From contig CAKRSV010000015.1 in NCBI GenBank assembly GCA_934401915.1, positions 1 through 51,625 of the forward strand: DNA of 51,625 bases, written 5' to 3'. Positions 1 to 9,101 of the stretch are shown piece after piece; the first letter of the stretch is position 1; each line of letters opens with the position of its first letter. The notes below the pieces were generated by a model. That model saw only the letters and a list, made by a program, of their open reading frames with translations, ran no database searches and had not been told where the DNA came from. The stretch is from an uncultured Lachnospiraceae bacterium. GTDB lineage: Bacteria > Bacillota > Clostridia > Lachnospirales > Lachnospiraceae. The position numbers and the translations under genes are program-made.

Positions 1-357
<357 letters not shown>

Positions 358-755
358 AAAAAAGATTTCACTTCGTGAACTCTGCAAATGTTTATTTGTT
401 CATTCACTTCCGTGTCGTCCGATCCGGATCTAAGATAAGCTGCTTGGCTTTTCTTTGTCCGTCTACTGTTTTGTTTAGGTTGTATCTGTTCGATACTCTC
501 TGAATAATTCTCTTTTACGCAGGCTCGAAGCAGAGCTTCTCGCTCACGTACGATTTTGCAATGCTCCGCATTGTCCGCATCTGTCGTTGCGCCCCTTCCC
601 GAGCAAGCTCGGAAGTGTCGCCCCGTCATCTGCCAGCGCTGCGCGCTGCAAAATCTGTTTCTTGAATTTTCAGGGTTGCATTACTGTTTATTTGTCAAGG
701 TGCTGTACGTTATTCACGTTTGTTGCTTTTCACCTTTCAAGTGAGTAGCGAAAAT
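358..755 (-). other. 16S rRNA transcribed leader
   Basis: This is the roughly 400-nt stretch between the rrn promoters and mature 16S. It contains several short perfect palindromes, around 530-541 (agcagagcttct), 558-575, 599-612 and 636-650, that can fold as small hairpins. Open frames here lack ribosome sites and I do not consider them genes. The hairpins probably serve rRNA processing or antitermination, which is inference. Confidence 0.6.
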
Positions 756-785
756 ATCTTATCACAACCGCTCACCCTTTGTCAA
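756..785 (-). promoter_or_regulatory. rrn promoter P2 (proximal)
   Basis: On the minus strand there is a TTGACA (785-780) followed after 18 bp by TAAGAT (761-756). It is the second of two promoters in tandem upstream of 16S, a usual arrangement for rRNA operons. Confidence 0.6.
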
Positions 786-841
786 CAACTTTTTATTTCT
801 TTTTCAGTGGTTGTCCGGTGTTTTCCTCAGCAACGAATTTG

Positions 842-870
842 AGTATATCACCCCCATTTGGGGTTGTCAA
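842..870 (-). promoter_or_regulatory. rrn promoter P1 (distal)
   Basis: Minus-strand TTGACA (870-865), 17-bp spacer, TATACT (847-842). The DNA just upstream (871-925) is extremely A/T-rich with A and T tracts, like an UP element for the RNA polymerase alpha subunit. This is the best match in the region and probably the main growth-regulated rrn promoter. Confidence 0.72.
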
Positions 871-928
871 CAGATTTTTTCAATTTTTTTCATTTTTTTG
901 AATTATATAACAAATAGTGACGATTCCC

Positions 929-1687
929 CTATTGTAACTGTAAGGTGACTGTCCCGTCTCCGCCGCTAAGGATCAAAGCAAGCGAATCTACCTGGGTGTC
1001 TGCCGGCACTTCAATGATACTTACCAGCTCCACCGTCTCTCCTGCCGCCACCTGGGCATTGTAATTCTGCATATCGTTAAGCAGCATCGTCGTAAGCACA
1101 TGTTTTCCGGCGTCCCCGTTGACAGCGAGCTTAAATTTTGCCCTGTGCTCCATCATATTCAGAGTCTGTTCGCTACCGCTCTGGTTTGTCACATTAAATT
1201 TTGCGACCAGAAGTTTCATTCCCTCCGTCGCATCCATCGTGAAATAGACTGCGCCCTCTTCCCCGGAATCCTCCGGGTAGGAATCGATCAGTTCGCATCC
1301 CGTATATGCAAATGTAAAGTCTGAGATCCCGTAATACTCTTCAATAGAAGCTGCCGGCATCGCCTCTGTCTGCGACTGATCAATGACGGTCGCATTGTTT
1401 TCGGCCGGTCCGGGCTCCCCGGTTCCCCCGGGCGCTTCTTCTGTCTCCGCTGCAGCCACATCGCTCTCCGGTGCCTGTGCCGGCGGTTCTGCATCCGGCG
1501 CTGTCTCTTCCTGGGAGAGATCCACCAGCCTGCTTCCATTGTCCTTATCATACTTCATCAGAATTCCGGCGGCATACTCCGAAATGATCTCCGTCTCTTC
1601 CTGTGTCAGATCCGGTACTGTCGCCCCGCATCCGGTCAGTGCCAAAGCCGCAGCCACGCCGCATAAAACAATCTTCCTCTTTTTCAC
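929..1687 (-). CDS. Secreted lipoprotein with a C-terminal Ig-like domain
   Basis: A 252-residue lipoprotein. I start it at the GTG at 1687 because AGGAG sits 7 bases upstream and the product then begins with a short KKRK stretch, a hydrophobic segment and a lipobox (LALTGC), so Cys about 20 would be lipidated and hold the protein on the outer face of the membrane. A Glu/Pro/Ala-rich low-complexity linker follows (about residues 45-105). The last 120 residues look like the beta-sandwich DUF4352/DUF5067-type domain (motifs VAKFNVTNQS and AGETVELVSIIEVP), a family of uncertain function seen in many Firmicutes lipoproteins. It follows the kinase gene in the same direction but has its own strong promoter at 1861-1889. 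The domain is assigned by resemblance only. Confidence 0.8.
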   Translation of the reverse strand: MKKRKIVLCGVAAALALTGCGATVPDLTQEETEIISEYAAGILMKYDKDNGSRLVDLSQEETAPDAEPPAQAPESDVAAAETEEAPGGTGEPGPAENNATVIDQSQTEAMPAASIEEYYGISDFTFAYTGCELIDSYPEDSGEEGAVYFTMDATEGMKLLVAKFNVTNQSGSEQTLNMMEHRAKFKLAVNGDAGKHVLTTMLLNDMQNYNAQVAAGETVELVSIIEVPADTQVDSLALILSGGDGTVTLQLQ

Positions 1688-1860
1688 TTCTGTTCTCCTG
1701 TCCGCTTTTCGCGGCAGCCGCCTCTTTCTATCCAGAAAGCGCGACGCCCCCAAAGTCATTCAAACCAATTTTTAACCCCGTTTCTCCCCGCTATCTGCCT
1801 TCCTTTTCACACTGCCCGTGCCGGAAGGCATCCATATCTGGTTCCGAACCGTTACGTTTT

Positions 1861-1889
1861 ATTATACCTTACTTTTTTTCTTCTGACAA
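1861..1889 (-). promoter_or_regulatory. Promoter of the lipoprotein gene
   Basis: Minus-strand TTGTCA (1889-1884), 17-bp spacer, TATAAT (1866-1861), in the gap after the kinase stop codon. It would give a 5' leader of about 165 nt for the lipoprotein mRNA. Confidence 0.7.
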
Positions 1890-1916
1890 ATTATTTATCG
1901 AAACCTGGCGTCTTCT

Positions 1917-3386
1917 TTATTTCTGGTGCGCATCCAGCGTAAACCAGAACTCCACACCGTTTTCATAATTGACCACGCCGTACTGCTGATTCAGCGATTC
2001 CATGATCGCCTTTACGATCGAAAGTCCGATCCCGCTGCCTCCGTATTCCCGCGTGCGCGCCTTATCCACCTTGTAGAATTTCTCCCAAAGGTGCTCCAGA
2101 CTTTCTTCCGGGATGGGATTGCCGGTATTAAAGACAGATACCTTCACCGTATCCTCTTCCTGAAGGATCTTCACATCGATCACCTTTTCCCCCTGCGCAT
2201 AATTGATCGCATTGGAAAAATAGTTCATAAAGACTTCCTCCACGCGGAACTCATCGCCCCAGACATAGATTGCACCATAGTCCTCCATCCGGACAGTGAT
2301 CTCCTTCTGGCGCAGCAGGATCTCAGACGAAGCGATATAGTTCTTTATCAGCGCCGTGATGTCAAACCGTTCCATCGCCACCACCTCATTGCCAAATTCC
2401 AACTGGTTCAGCGTCAGGAGCTTCTTCACCATCGTGTTCATCTTAGCTGCCTCATCCATGATGACATCGCAGTAAAAGTCCCGGCTCTCCGCATCGTCAT
2501 TGATGCCCTCCTTCAGACCCTCCGCATATCCCTGGATGAGCGCTATCGGCGTTTTCAGCTCATGGGACACGTTGGAGAGAAATTCCTTACGCATCTCATC
2601 GATCTCGTTCTTTTTTTCAATGTCCTTTTTCAGTTCGTTGTTGGCTGTTTTCAGCTCGGATATCGTCTCCTCCAGAGCTTCCGACATCTCGTTGATATTA
2701 TTGCCCAGCACGCCGATCTCCGTCTTGTCGTCGCCCTCGTACTTCGCCTCGAAATCAAGATGCTTGACGCGCCCGGAGATCTCCGCCAGTTTGAGGATCG
2801 GTCTTGTGATCCGGCTGGAAAACCAGAATACCAGGATCGTGCTGATAATGATCGCACCGATCCCGACATAGGCGAGGAAATGATTCGATATGGACACGCT
2901 CTCCTGGATCCCTTCCAGCGCGCTTCTTATCATAAAAATATAGCCGTTGTCCAGAAGCCCCCACATCTCGATATACTCTGTCTGCGTCCGGTAATCGGTG
3001 ACGATCTGCATCTGGTAGTTCTCCGTCTTTTTGATGAGATCGTCCTCTCCCGCCCCGTTGATGATATTTTTCAGAAGCTGGTTGATAAAAAGCTGCGGCT
3101 CGTTCATCGACGCCTTGATCGTTTTCGTGTCGCTGTCCGCCACCACCACATTGATATTGTATTTTCCACAGATCTTCTGCAGCTCAATATCGTACTCCTC
3201 GGTCTTGATGTCCCCGTCCCTGGACGCAGCATTGATGCTGTTGTAAGCCCGCTCAAGTGCGGTCGCTTTCCGGTTGATATAGTACTTTTCCAGTAATGTA
3301 GTGTTCAGGATCAGACATACTAGAATGATCCCAATGATCAGCGTTGTGAAGATAAATGCAAACTGCCTTTTAATCGAGTATTTCAT
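1917..3386 (-). CDS. Membrane sensor histidine kinase (HAMP-HisKA-HATPase)
   Basis: A 489-residue sensor kinase of an OmpR-type two-component system. The chosen ATG at 3386 has a GGGGG ribosome site and overlaps the last 17 bases of the RND gene, implying coupled translation. Order: TM1 (about 8-28), an extracellular sensor of about 140 residues, TM2 (about 170-190), HAMP, coiled coil, dimerisation/phosphoacceptor helix with the H-box SNVSHELKTPIALIQGY, then the ATPase with N-box FSNAIN and G-box YGGSGIGLSIVKA. It autophosphorylates the H-box His and passes phosphate to an Asp regulator. No response regulator is adjacent; the nearest is at 12243-12917, at the other end of this export block, so the two may be partners (inference). 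Confidence 0.93.
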   Translation of the reverse strand: MKYSIKRQFAFIFTTLIIGIILVCLILNTTLLEKYYINRKATALERAYNSINAASRDGDIKTEEYDIELQKICGKYNINVVVADSDTKTIKASMNEPQLFINQLLKNIINGAGEDDLIKKTENYQMQIVTDYRTQTEYIEMWGLLDNGYIFMIRSALEGIQESVSISNHFLAYVGIGAIIISTILVFWFSSRITRPILKLAEISGRVKHLDFEAKYEGDDKTEIGVLGNNINEMSEALEETISELKTANNELKKDIEKKNEIDEMRKEFLSNVSHELKTPIALIQGYAEGLKEGINDDAESRDFYCDVIMDEAAKMNTMVKKLLTLNQLEFGNEVVAMERFDITALIKNYIASSEILLRQKEITVRMEDYGAIYVWGDEFRVEEVFMNYFSNAINYAQGEKVIDVKILQEEDTVKVSVFNTGNPIPEESLEHLWEKFYKVDKARTREYGGSGIGLSIVKAIMESLNQQYGVVNYENGVEFWFTLDAHQK

Positions 3387-6300
3387 CTTTGCCCCCATGT
3401 CTGCGCTTTCTGCCAAACAGCTCATAGATACAAGGTACGACAACCAGTGTCAGAAGCGTTCCGTAAAGCAGACCTCCGATCGTGACGACCGCCATCGGTC
3501 TTGCCATCTCCGATCCCATATCCTTACTGAATACCATGGTACACAAAGCGAGGATCGTCGTCAATGCCGTCATCAGCACGGGGCGCAGTCTTGTACGTCC
3601 TGCTGTCAGAAGCGCCTGCCGCATCTCCATGCCGCTCTCCCTGAGCTGGTTGGTGTAGTCCACCAGAACGATTCCGTTGTTGACGATCACGCCCGCCAGC
3701 ATGACAAAGCCGATCAGTGCAATAACGCTGATCTCGCTGTTGCTGACGATCAGCCCCAAAAAGCCTCCGGTAAAGGCAAGCGGTATCGTAAACATGATGA
3801 TAAACGGCGAGAGCAGCGACTGGAACTGCGCGACCATGATCAGATAGATAAAGATCACCGCCAGAAGAAGCATCAGGTAAACCTGTCCCATCGCTTCGTC
3901 GATCATCTCATTCTCTCCGCTCATCACCAGACGGTATCCGTCCGGCATTTCCAGATCTGCCAGCTTTTCATTCAGAACGTCCGAAACGAGTCCCACATTA
4001 TAGCCATCTGCGATTCCTGCCGTAACTGCGATATACCGGTTCTGATCTATCCGGTTCACCGCCTTCGGCGAAATGCTATCGGTAAATGTGGCGATCTCCG
4101 TGAGCGGGATCTTCTCCTTCGTACCATCCTGTTTTGTCCTCTCGATCGTCAGACCTTCCACCAGTTCTCTGGTGAGCGTGCTGTCCCCCTCTTTTTTGAC
4201 ATAGACGTCATAATCCCGGATCTCCGTCTCAAGCGTCGTCGCACTGGTCGCATCTGCAAGTCTGGACGCGATCTGCTGATAGATCTGGGCAACCGTCAGT
4301 CCATGTTCGATCGCCTTATCCCGGTTGATCGTGATACGCAGCTCGCCGGTCGAATCCTCCAGTCCATCCGACACATCACAGGTTCCTTCCACCGACTCTA
4401 CGACAGCCGCTACCTGCTGTGCCAGCTCCTGAAGCGTATCCAGCTCCCTTCCCTGTACCTGAATGGTGATGCCTTCTCCTCCCAGGGCGCTCATATCCAT
4501 TGAAGAAGTCTCAATGCTAATCTCCGCCTGTTCCCGCTCGCAGATATCCTGCAAAGCGTCTGTCATCTCCGCGGCGATCTCATGGTTGTTCTGTTTCTTA
4601 TCCTCGCTCAGCGAGATATAAATATCCACGGCGTTGGTCTGCGCATCTCCGTTTCCGGTCAGCGCCGCCATCGAGCTTGTCCCGGACATAGCACCGACGT
4701 CTACCACATCGTCTCTCTCCATCAGCCGCAGCACGATCTCATCACAGACCTCACCGGTGTGCGTCAGCAGCGTATCCTTTGGCAGTGTCACGCTCATCGT
4801 CATCTGCGTACTGTCCATATCGGGCATGAAGGCAGTTCCCTTGGCATACGCTCCCACGGCGCTGACGCCAAGCAGGATCACCACAGCAATCAACACTACC
4901 GCTTTGTGGCGCAGCGCTGCCTCTAACGCCTTGCCGTATCCACTGCAAAGCGCCTCATAGAACTTTCCGCTCTTCTTTTCCTGCGTTTTTGCCAGAGTCT
5001 TTGACGCCATAGCCGGTACGACAGTCAGCGCCGCCAGAAGGCTTGCCCCAAGGGAATAGGCGATCGTCAGTCCCATGTCGACAAAGAGCTGTCTGGTCAG
5101 TCCTTCTGTAAACACGATCGGCAAAAAGACGCTCACGGTCGTCAACGTGGAGGCAATGATCGCTCCGGTCACTTCTTTCGTTCCTTCGATTGCCGCCTCA
5201 AGCGCCGATTTTCCTTCGTTTCGCAGTCGATAGATATTCTCGATCACGACGATCGAGTTGTCCACGAGCATACCGATTCCAAGCGCCAGACCGGAAAGAG
5301 AGATCACGTTCAGCGTGATCCCGCTGAAGTACATACAGACGATCGTCGTCACGATACTGATCGGGATCGAGCAGGCGATCACAGCCGTCGGCCGGATATC
5401 CTTCAGGAAAAGGATCAGGATCAGCACCGCCAGTCCGGCTCCGAACACAATATTACTGATGATCGAATTCATCACAAGATCGATATACACACCCTGGTCC
5501 ATCAGCGTCACAAGCATCAGATCCGGGTTTTCCTCCATCAGCGCATCAAACTTTGCAAGGATCCGGTCGGACACATCTCCCGTCGAATAACCGGTCTGTT
5601 TCTGCATCGAGATCATGATGCCCGGCGACCCGTTCAGATTTGTGTAGATCGCATCCGAGTTGTCCACCATAAAGACGTCTGCGACGTCTCCAAGCGTGAT
5701 CACATCCACGCCGTCCATCTCCAGATTCATCAGCGGCATCTTTTTCAGCGCTTCGATGTCCTCCGGCTTATCTCCGACACGGATCAGGTAGGAGATTCCC
5801 TCCTCCGTCACATATCCGGCAGGCATGGAAAAATTCTGTGCTGCCAGCAATGACTCCACCGTTTCGACGGTCAGCACACCGTTCATATCCGCCTTATCGT
5901 ATGCCTGATCCCACGCATCCTGCAGCTCCTGCTCTCCATCTGCAAGCTGTTCAAGGGCGTCCGTAAGCTGCTTCTCATTTTCTTCTATCTGCTCATAGCC
6001 GTCCGCGATCTGTTCTGCGCCCGCGTCAAGCTGTTCATAGCCGCTTTCCAGCTGCTTTTCTCCGGACTCTAACTGCGACTCAGCCGTATCCAGCTGCTGT
6101 TGTGCCGAGCCAAGCTGCATTTCTCCAAGGCTTAAGCTGGTCTGTGCTCCGGCGAGCTCTGTCGCCGCTGTCAGATTTCCCTTATATAGCTCCTGCAATG
6201 CCTCATCCAGCTTGCTGATCTTCTGATTCACCTCGTCGAGCTGCTTCTGCATCGCCTGGATCGACTGTTTTGCCGCCTCGGCTGTCGCCGCCATGCCGGC

Positions 6301-7563
6301 ATAGGACTCCTTCAGAGCCGCCAGCGTTGCCGCGCCGCCAGCCGCGTCAAACGCGCTGCTAAGACTGCTTTTCAGCTGCGCGATCAGCGCTCCTGCCTGT
6401 GCCGGATCCGCAAGCATTTCCTCTATATTTTCCGGGACATTCCCGGATTCCTGCAAAAGTCCGGTAAGAAAAGCCTTATCTTCGTCCGACAGATTTCCCG
6501 GATTCATCTGGTCCAGCCTGTTGATACTGTCCTGCAGCCCTTGCAGCTTCTCAATATTTTTTCCCAGCTCCTCGTAGGCTTTGACGGTCGCCTGTGAGGT
6601 TGCGATCTCCGCCGTGAGATGGATCTTGAGCGCCTCCAGATCTGCTTTCGCTGTAATGATCTGTGTCTCCGCTGCTGCGAGCTGTGACTTTGTCTCTTCT
6701 TTTTTGTTCGCCAGCTCCTGTTTTCCCTGTTCGATCTTCTGACGGTTGTCTGCCAGTTCTGTTTTTCCCTGCTCCAGCTCTTTTCTGGAATCCTCCAGCT
6801 TCTTCTTGTTATCGTCAAGCTCCGTCCGGCTGTCTGCCAGCTCCTGCTCCGAATCAACAAGCTCCTGCCTTGCCTCTGCCAGCTTTTCCTGTCCGTCGTA
6901 GATCTCCTGCCGGTTTTCTTCCAGCTCTGATCTGGCTTCCTCCATCTCTTCGTCTATGGAGCCGAAGACCTGGCTGTTGATCGCATCGATCTTGTCCTGG
7001 CGGATGATGACGTTGACGCTCTCCTCCAGCAGTCCTGTCGCGCTCGCCGAGGCTACGCCCTCGATACTTTCCAGCTCCGGCAGGATAACGTCCTCTGTCA
7101 GAGACGTCACCTCCGCCGTCGTCATATTTTTCCCGCCCACAGCGGCTATCATCACCGGAAGCATATCCGGGTTGATCTTCATGATCACGGGATTTCCGAT
7201 CGAATCATCCCAGTAGCTTTTGATCTGATCCAGATTTTCCCGGATCTCAAGCGACACGGAATCCATGTTCGCCGTCTGGGCAAATTCCAGAATGACCATC
7301 GAATAATTTTCGCTGGATATGGAAGAAATCTGCTCTATGTTGCTCACGGTTGCCATCGACGCCTCCACCGGCTTGCTGACCGCCATCTCTACCACTTCCG
7401 GACTCGCTCCCGGGTACGGCGTCATCACGATGACATAGGGCAGGCTGATATTCGGCAGCAGATCGGTCGACATTTTCATAAATGAAACGATCCCCAGCAC
7501 AAGGACCAGCACCACCGCAACCAGCACTGTATAAGGCTTCTTCACACTAAATTTTCCGAGCAT
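3370..7563 (-). CDS. RND-superfamily exporter with a large coiled-coil insertion
   Basis: A 1397-residue RND (AcrB/HAE1-like) inner-membrane exporter; family members use the proton gradient to expel hydrophobic compounds. Start is the ATG at 7563, preceded by GGAGG; a GTG 12 bases upstream is an in-frame alternative. Order: TM1 (about 12-30), first porter segment with the family signature PGASPEVVE, a coiled coil of about 350 residues (205-555) built of repeats such as ELEQGKTELADNRQKIEQGK, the rest of the first porter domain, TM2-6 including GIGMLVDNSIVVIENI (TM4 with the proton-relay Asp), TM7, the second porter half, and TM8-12. Ordinary HAE1 pumps are about 1050 residues; the insert explains the extra length. 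There is no outer membrane, so the coiled coil may span the cell wall or act in place of an adaptor (inference). The kinase gene overlaps its 3' end. Confidence 0.9.
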   Translation of the reverse strand: MLGKFSVKKPYTVLVAVVLVLVLGIVSFMKMSTDLLPNISLPYVIVMTPYPGASPEVVEMAVSKPVEASMATVSNIEQISSISSENYSMVILEFAQTANMDSVSLEIRENLDQIKSYWDDSIGNPVIMKINPDMLPVMIAAVGGKNMTTAEVTSLTEDVILPELESIEGVASASATGLLEESVNVIIRQDKIDAINSQVFGSIDEEMEEARSELEENRQEIYDGQEKLAEARQELVDSEQELADSRTELDDNKKKLEDSRKELEQGKTELADNRQKIEQGKQELANKKEETKSQLAAAETQIITAKADLEALKIHLTAEIATSQATVKAYEELGKNIEKLQGLQDSINRLDQMNPGNLSDEDKAFLTGLLQESGNVPENIEEMLADPAQAGALIAQLKSSLSSAFDAAGGAATLAALKESYAGMAATAEAAKQSIQAMQKQLDEVNQKISKLDEALQELYKGNLTAATELAGAQTSLSLGEMQLGSAQQQLDTAESQLESGEKQLESGYEQLDAGAEQIADGYEQIEENEKQLTDALEQLADGEQELQDAWDQAYDKADMNGVLTVETVESLLAAQNFSMPAGYVTEEGISYLIRVGDKPEDIEALKKMPLMNLEMDGVDVITLGDVADVFMVDNSDAIYTNLNGSPGIMISMQKQTGYSTGDVSDRILAKFDALMEENPDLMLVTLMDQGVYIDLVMNSIISNIVFGAGLAVLILILFLKDIRPTAVIACSIPISIVTTIVCMYFSGITLNVISLSGLALGIGMLVDNSIVVIENIYRLRNEGKSALEAAIEGTKEVTGAIIASTLTTVSVFLPIVFTEGLTRQLFVDMGLTIAYSLGASLLAALTVVPAMASKTLAKTQEKKSGKFYEALCSGYGKALEAALRHKAVVLIAVVILLGVSAVGAYAKGTAFMPDMDSTQMTMSVTLPKDTLLTHTGEVCDEIVLRLMERDDVVDVGAMSGTSSMAALTGNGDAQTNAVDIYISLSEDKKQNNHEIAAEMTDALQDICEREQAEISIETSSMDMSALGGEGITIQVQGRELDTLQELAQQVAAVVESVEGTCDVSDGLEDSTGELRITINRDKAIEHGLTVAQIYQQIASRLADATSATTLETEIRDYDVYVKKEGDSTLTRELVEGLTIERTKQDGTKEKIPLTEIATFTDSISPKAVNRIDQNRYIAVTAGIADGYNVGLVSDVLNEKLADLEMPDGYRLVMSGENEMIDEAMGQVYLMLLLAVIFIYLIMVAQFQSLLSPFIIMFTIPLAFTGGFLGLIVSNSEISVIALIGFVMLAGVIVNNGIVLVDYTNQLRESGMEMRQALLTAGRTRLRPVLMTALTTILALCTMVFSKDMGSEMARPMAVVTIGGLLYGTLLTLVVVPCIYELFGRKRRHGGKDEILD

Positions 7564-7664
7564 ATTATCCTCCACATCTTCTTTAACGATCCGAAAAAAT
7601 CGGTATCCGCACTCCTTTTATTTTCAGAACCATCTCTGTTTCTGTCGTAAAAGATCAGCATATC

Positions 7665-7709
7665 AAAAAAAGTATATTGACCTGAAAATTTGATGTCAAT
7701 ACACTTTTT
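7665..7709 (-). promoter_or_regulatory. Hairpin that is also the RND-kinase promoter
   Basis: An inverted repeat (arms 7671-7681 and 7695-7705, 10 of 11 paired, extended by A6/T5 flanks, 13-nt loop) follows the lipoprotein stop codon and ends in a T run on the minus strand, so it can act as an intrinsic terminator. The same bases read TTGACA (7699-7694) - 17 bp - TATACT (7676-7671), an almost perfect sigma-A promoter for the RND gene. The symmetry over -35 and -10 also suits a repressor operator. Which role dominates cannot be decided from sequence. Confidence 0.65.
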
Positions 7710-7744
7710 CTGAACTTTTTATAAAATCGATAACAAAATATTGG

Positions 7745-9091
7745 CTATTTGATCTCCTGCGTCTCGATAATGAAGGATACCTGACCGGTCTTTCCTTTTC
7801 CGATTCCGCTGAAGTTCTGATACCCGGCATCGGACTCCTTTATATTGTCTATCTTGCGGATCAGCTCCCGCAGTTCTTCTTCCTGCGTCTCGTAGCTGTC
7901 TCCATCCTTCTCCTCTGCGTCGTCCCCGGTAAGACTGTCGCACGCCTTTTCCACGCCCTGCGTATAACTCTTTACGCCCTGCGCAAGTCCGGAGCTTCCG
8001 GTCGCCAGCTCCGATACCGCCTGCGAGATCTGTGCAAGGGAAGGATCTGCCGCCGCCATCTGCGCGAGCGCAGCGTTTACCTGGTTCAGCCCCTCGTTTA
8101 GCGAATCGGCTCCCTGACGCAGACTCTTTCCGCCGTCCCGCAGCTTCCCGATCTTCTCTTTCAGTTCACCGGTGCTGTCCACAGCGTCGCCCATCTTGTC
8201 TGCCAGATCGCCGAGCTGCTCTGTGATATCCTCATAGTTCTCCTGTTCCAGAACACTGTTGGAAAACATCGTCGCCGTAAAGTCAAGCGCGAAGTCCGTC
8301 GCGTCAAAGGATACCTCCATATAATCGTTCAGTTCTATCTCATGATCCTTTGTAAGACTCATGTCGTCAAGCTGCAGCACATCGGCAAGACCAGGAACGG
8401 TCATTCCGTAGACCAGATAATCTCCGTTCATGTACTTTACTTTTCCGTTCTCTGCCTCCACATGCTTTACTTTTTCCCCGTCCAGAAGCATCCCGCTCAC
8501 TGCGGCAAACGGCGTGATCCCATCCTCCGTTCCGGTATTGTTTGTATAGTCCAGACGGATCTTCACTTTTCCGTCCGCTCCGGCAAGCTCCTCCCCGGAT
8601 ACCTCCCCGCCGTCCAGATAGTATGTGACCTTCACTTCCACCGGAAGCTCCGTTGCCGGATCCGCTTTTCCTTCATAGTGGATATCCTGTCCATGGTTTT
8701 CCCACTCGTAGGCATCCTCTCCGACCGACACGCACTCTTCGTCGCCTTCCTTGTTCACAATATCCGTCAGAATGGACGTATCCTCGATCTTGCTGTCCTT
8801 TCCCGGATTTCTGAGAGCGACCGTCACCTTGATCTCATCCGGCGTTCCGTCTGTCCCCGCCAGCACATAGACGGACTCCTCCTTGTCCACGTCCATTCCG
8901 CTTTCTTCATATTCGTAGGTCTTTTGTTCCTCGTCTGCGTTCCCGCTCTCTTCCTGTGTATCCTGTTTCTCTGCCGTCTGCGTCCCCTCTGCCGGCTGAT
9001 CCCCGCATCCGGTCAGCAGAAGTGCGCACACGCCCGCACACAGCGCCGCCCTCTCTGCTATCCTATATTTCCAAATATTCTGTCTCATCAC
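7745..9091 (-). CDS. Lipoprotein with a helical C-terminal region, partner of the FtsX-type exporter
   Basis: A lipoprotein of about 448 residues. GTG at 9091 and ATG at 9088 both suit the AGGAG 7-10 bases upstream. A signal segment ending LLLTGC gives a lipidated Cys near residue 29. Then come an acidic Glu/Gln/Asp linker, a beta-rich region (about 60-260), and from about 285 to 410 amphipathic helical repeats such as LRQGADSLNEGLNQVNAALAQ and SELATGSSGLAQGVKSYTQG. These resemble the heptads of YhgE/Pip-type envelope proteins, which usually sit beside RND or ABC exporters. It lies 10 bases behind the permease gene and is surely in its operon. The role is probably periplasm-side assistance to the exporter; substrate unknown. 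Confidence 0.75.
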   Translation of the reverse strand: MMRQNIWKYRIAERAALCAGVCALLLTGCGDQPAEGTQTAEKQDTQEESGNADEEQKTYEYEESGMDVDKEESVYVLAGTDGTPDEIKVTVALRNPGKDSKIEDTSILTDIVNKEGDEECVSVGEDAYEWENHGQDIHYEGKADPATELPVEVKVTYYLDGGEVSGEELAGADGKVKIRLDYTNNTGTEDGITPFAAVSGMLLDGEKVKHVEAENGKVKYMNGDYLVYGMTVPGLADVLQLDDMSLTKDHEIELNDYMEVSFDATDFALDFTATMFSNSVLEQENYEDITEQLGDLADKMGDAVDSTGELKEKIGKLRDGGKSLRQGADSLNEGLNQVNAALAQMAAADPSLAQISQAVSELATGSSGLAQGVKSYTQGVEKACDSLTGDDAEEKDGDSYETQEEELRELIRKIDNIKESDAGYQNFSGIGKGKTGQVSFIIETQEIK

Positions 9092-9101
9092 ATTCTCACT
9101 C

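Noticed and set aside
1926..4503. Long plus-strand open frames opposite the kinase and RND genes
   Set aside because: They are antisense to well-supported genes, rich in His/Arg/Leu as expected from reading the complement of GC-biased codons, and have no ribosome sites.
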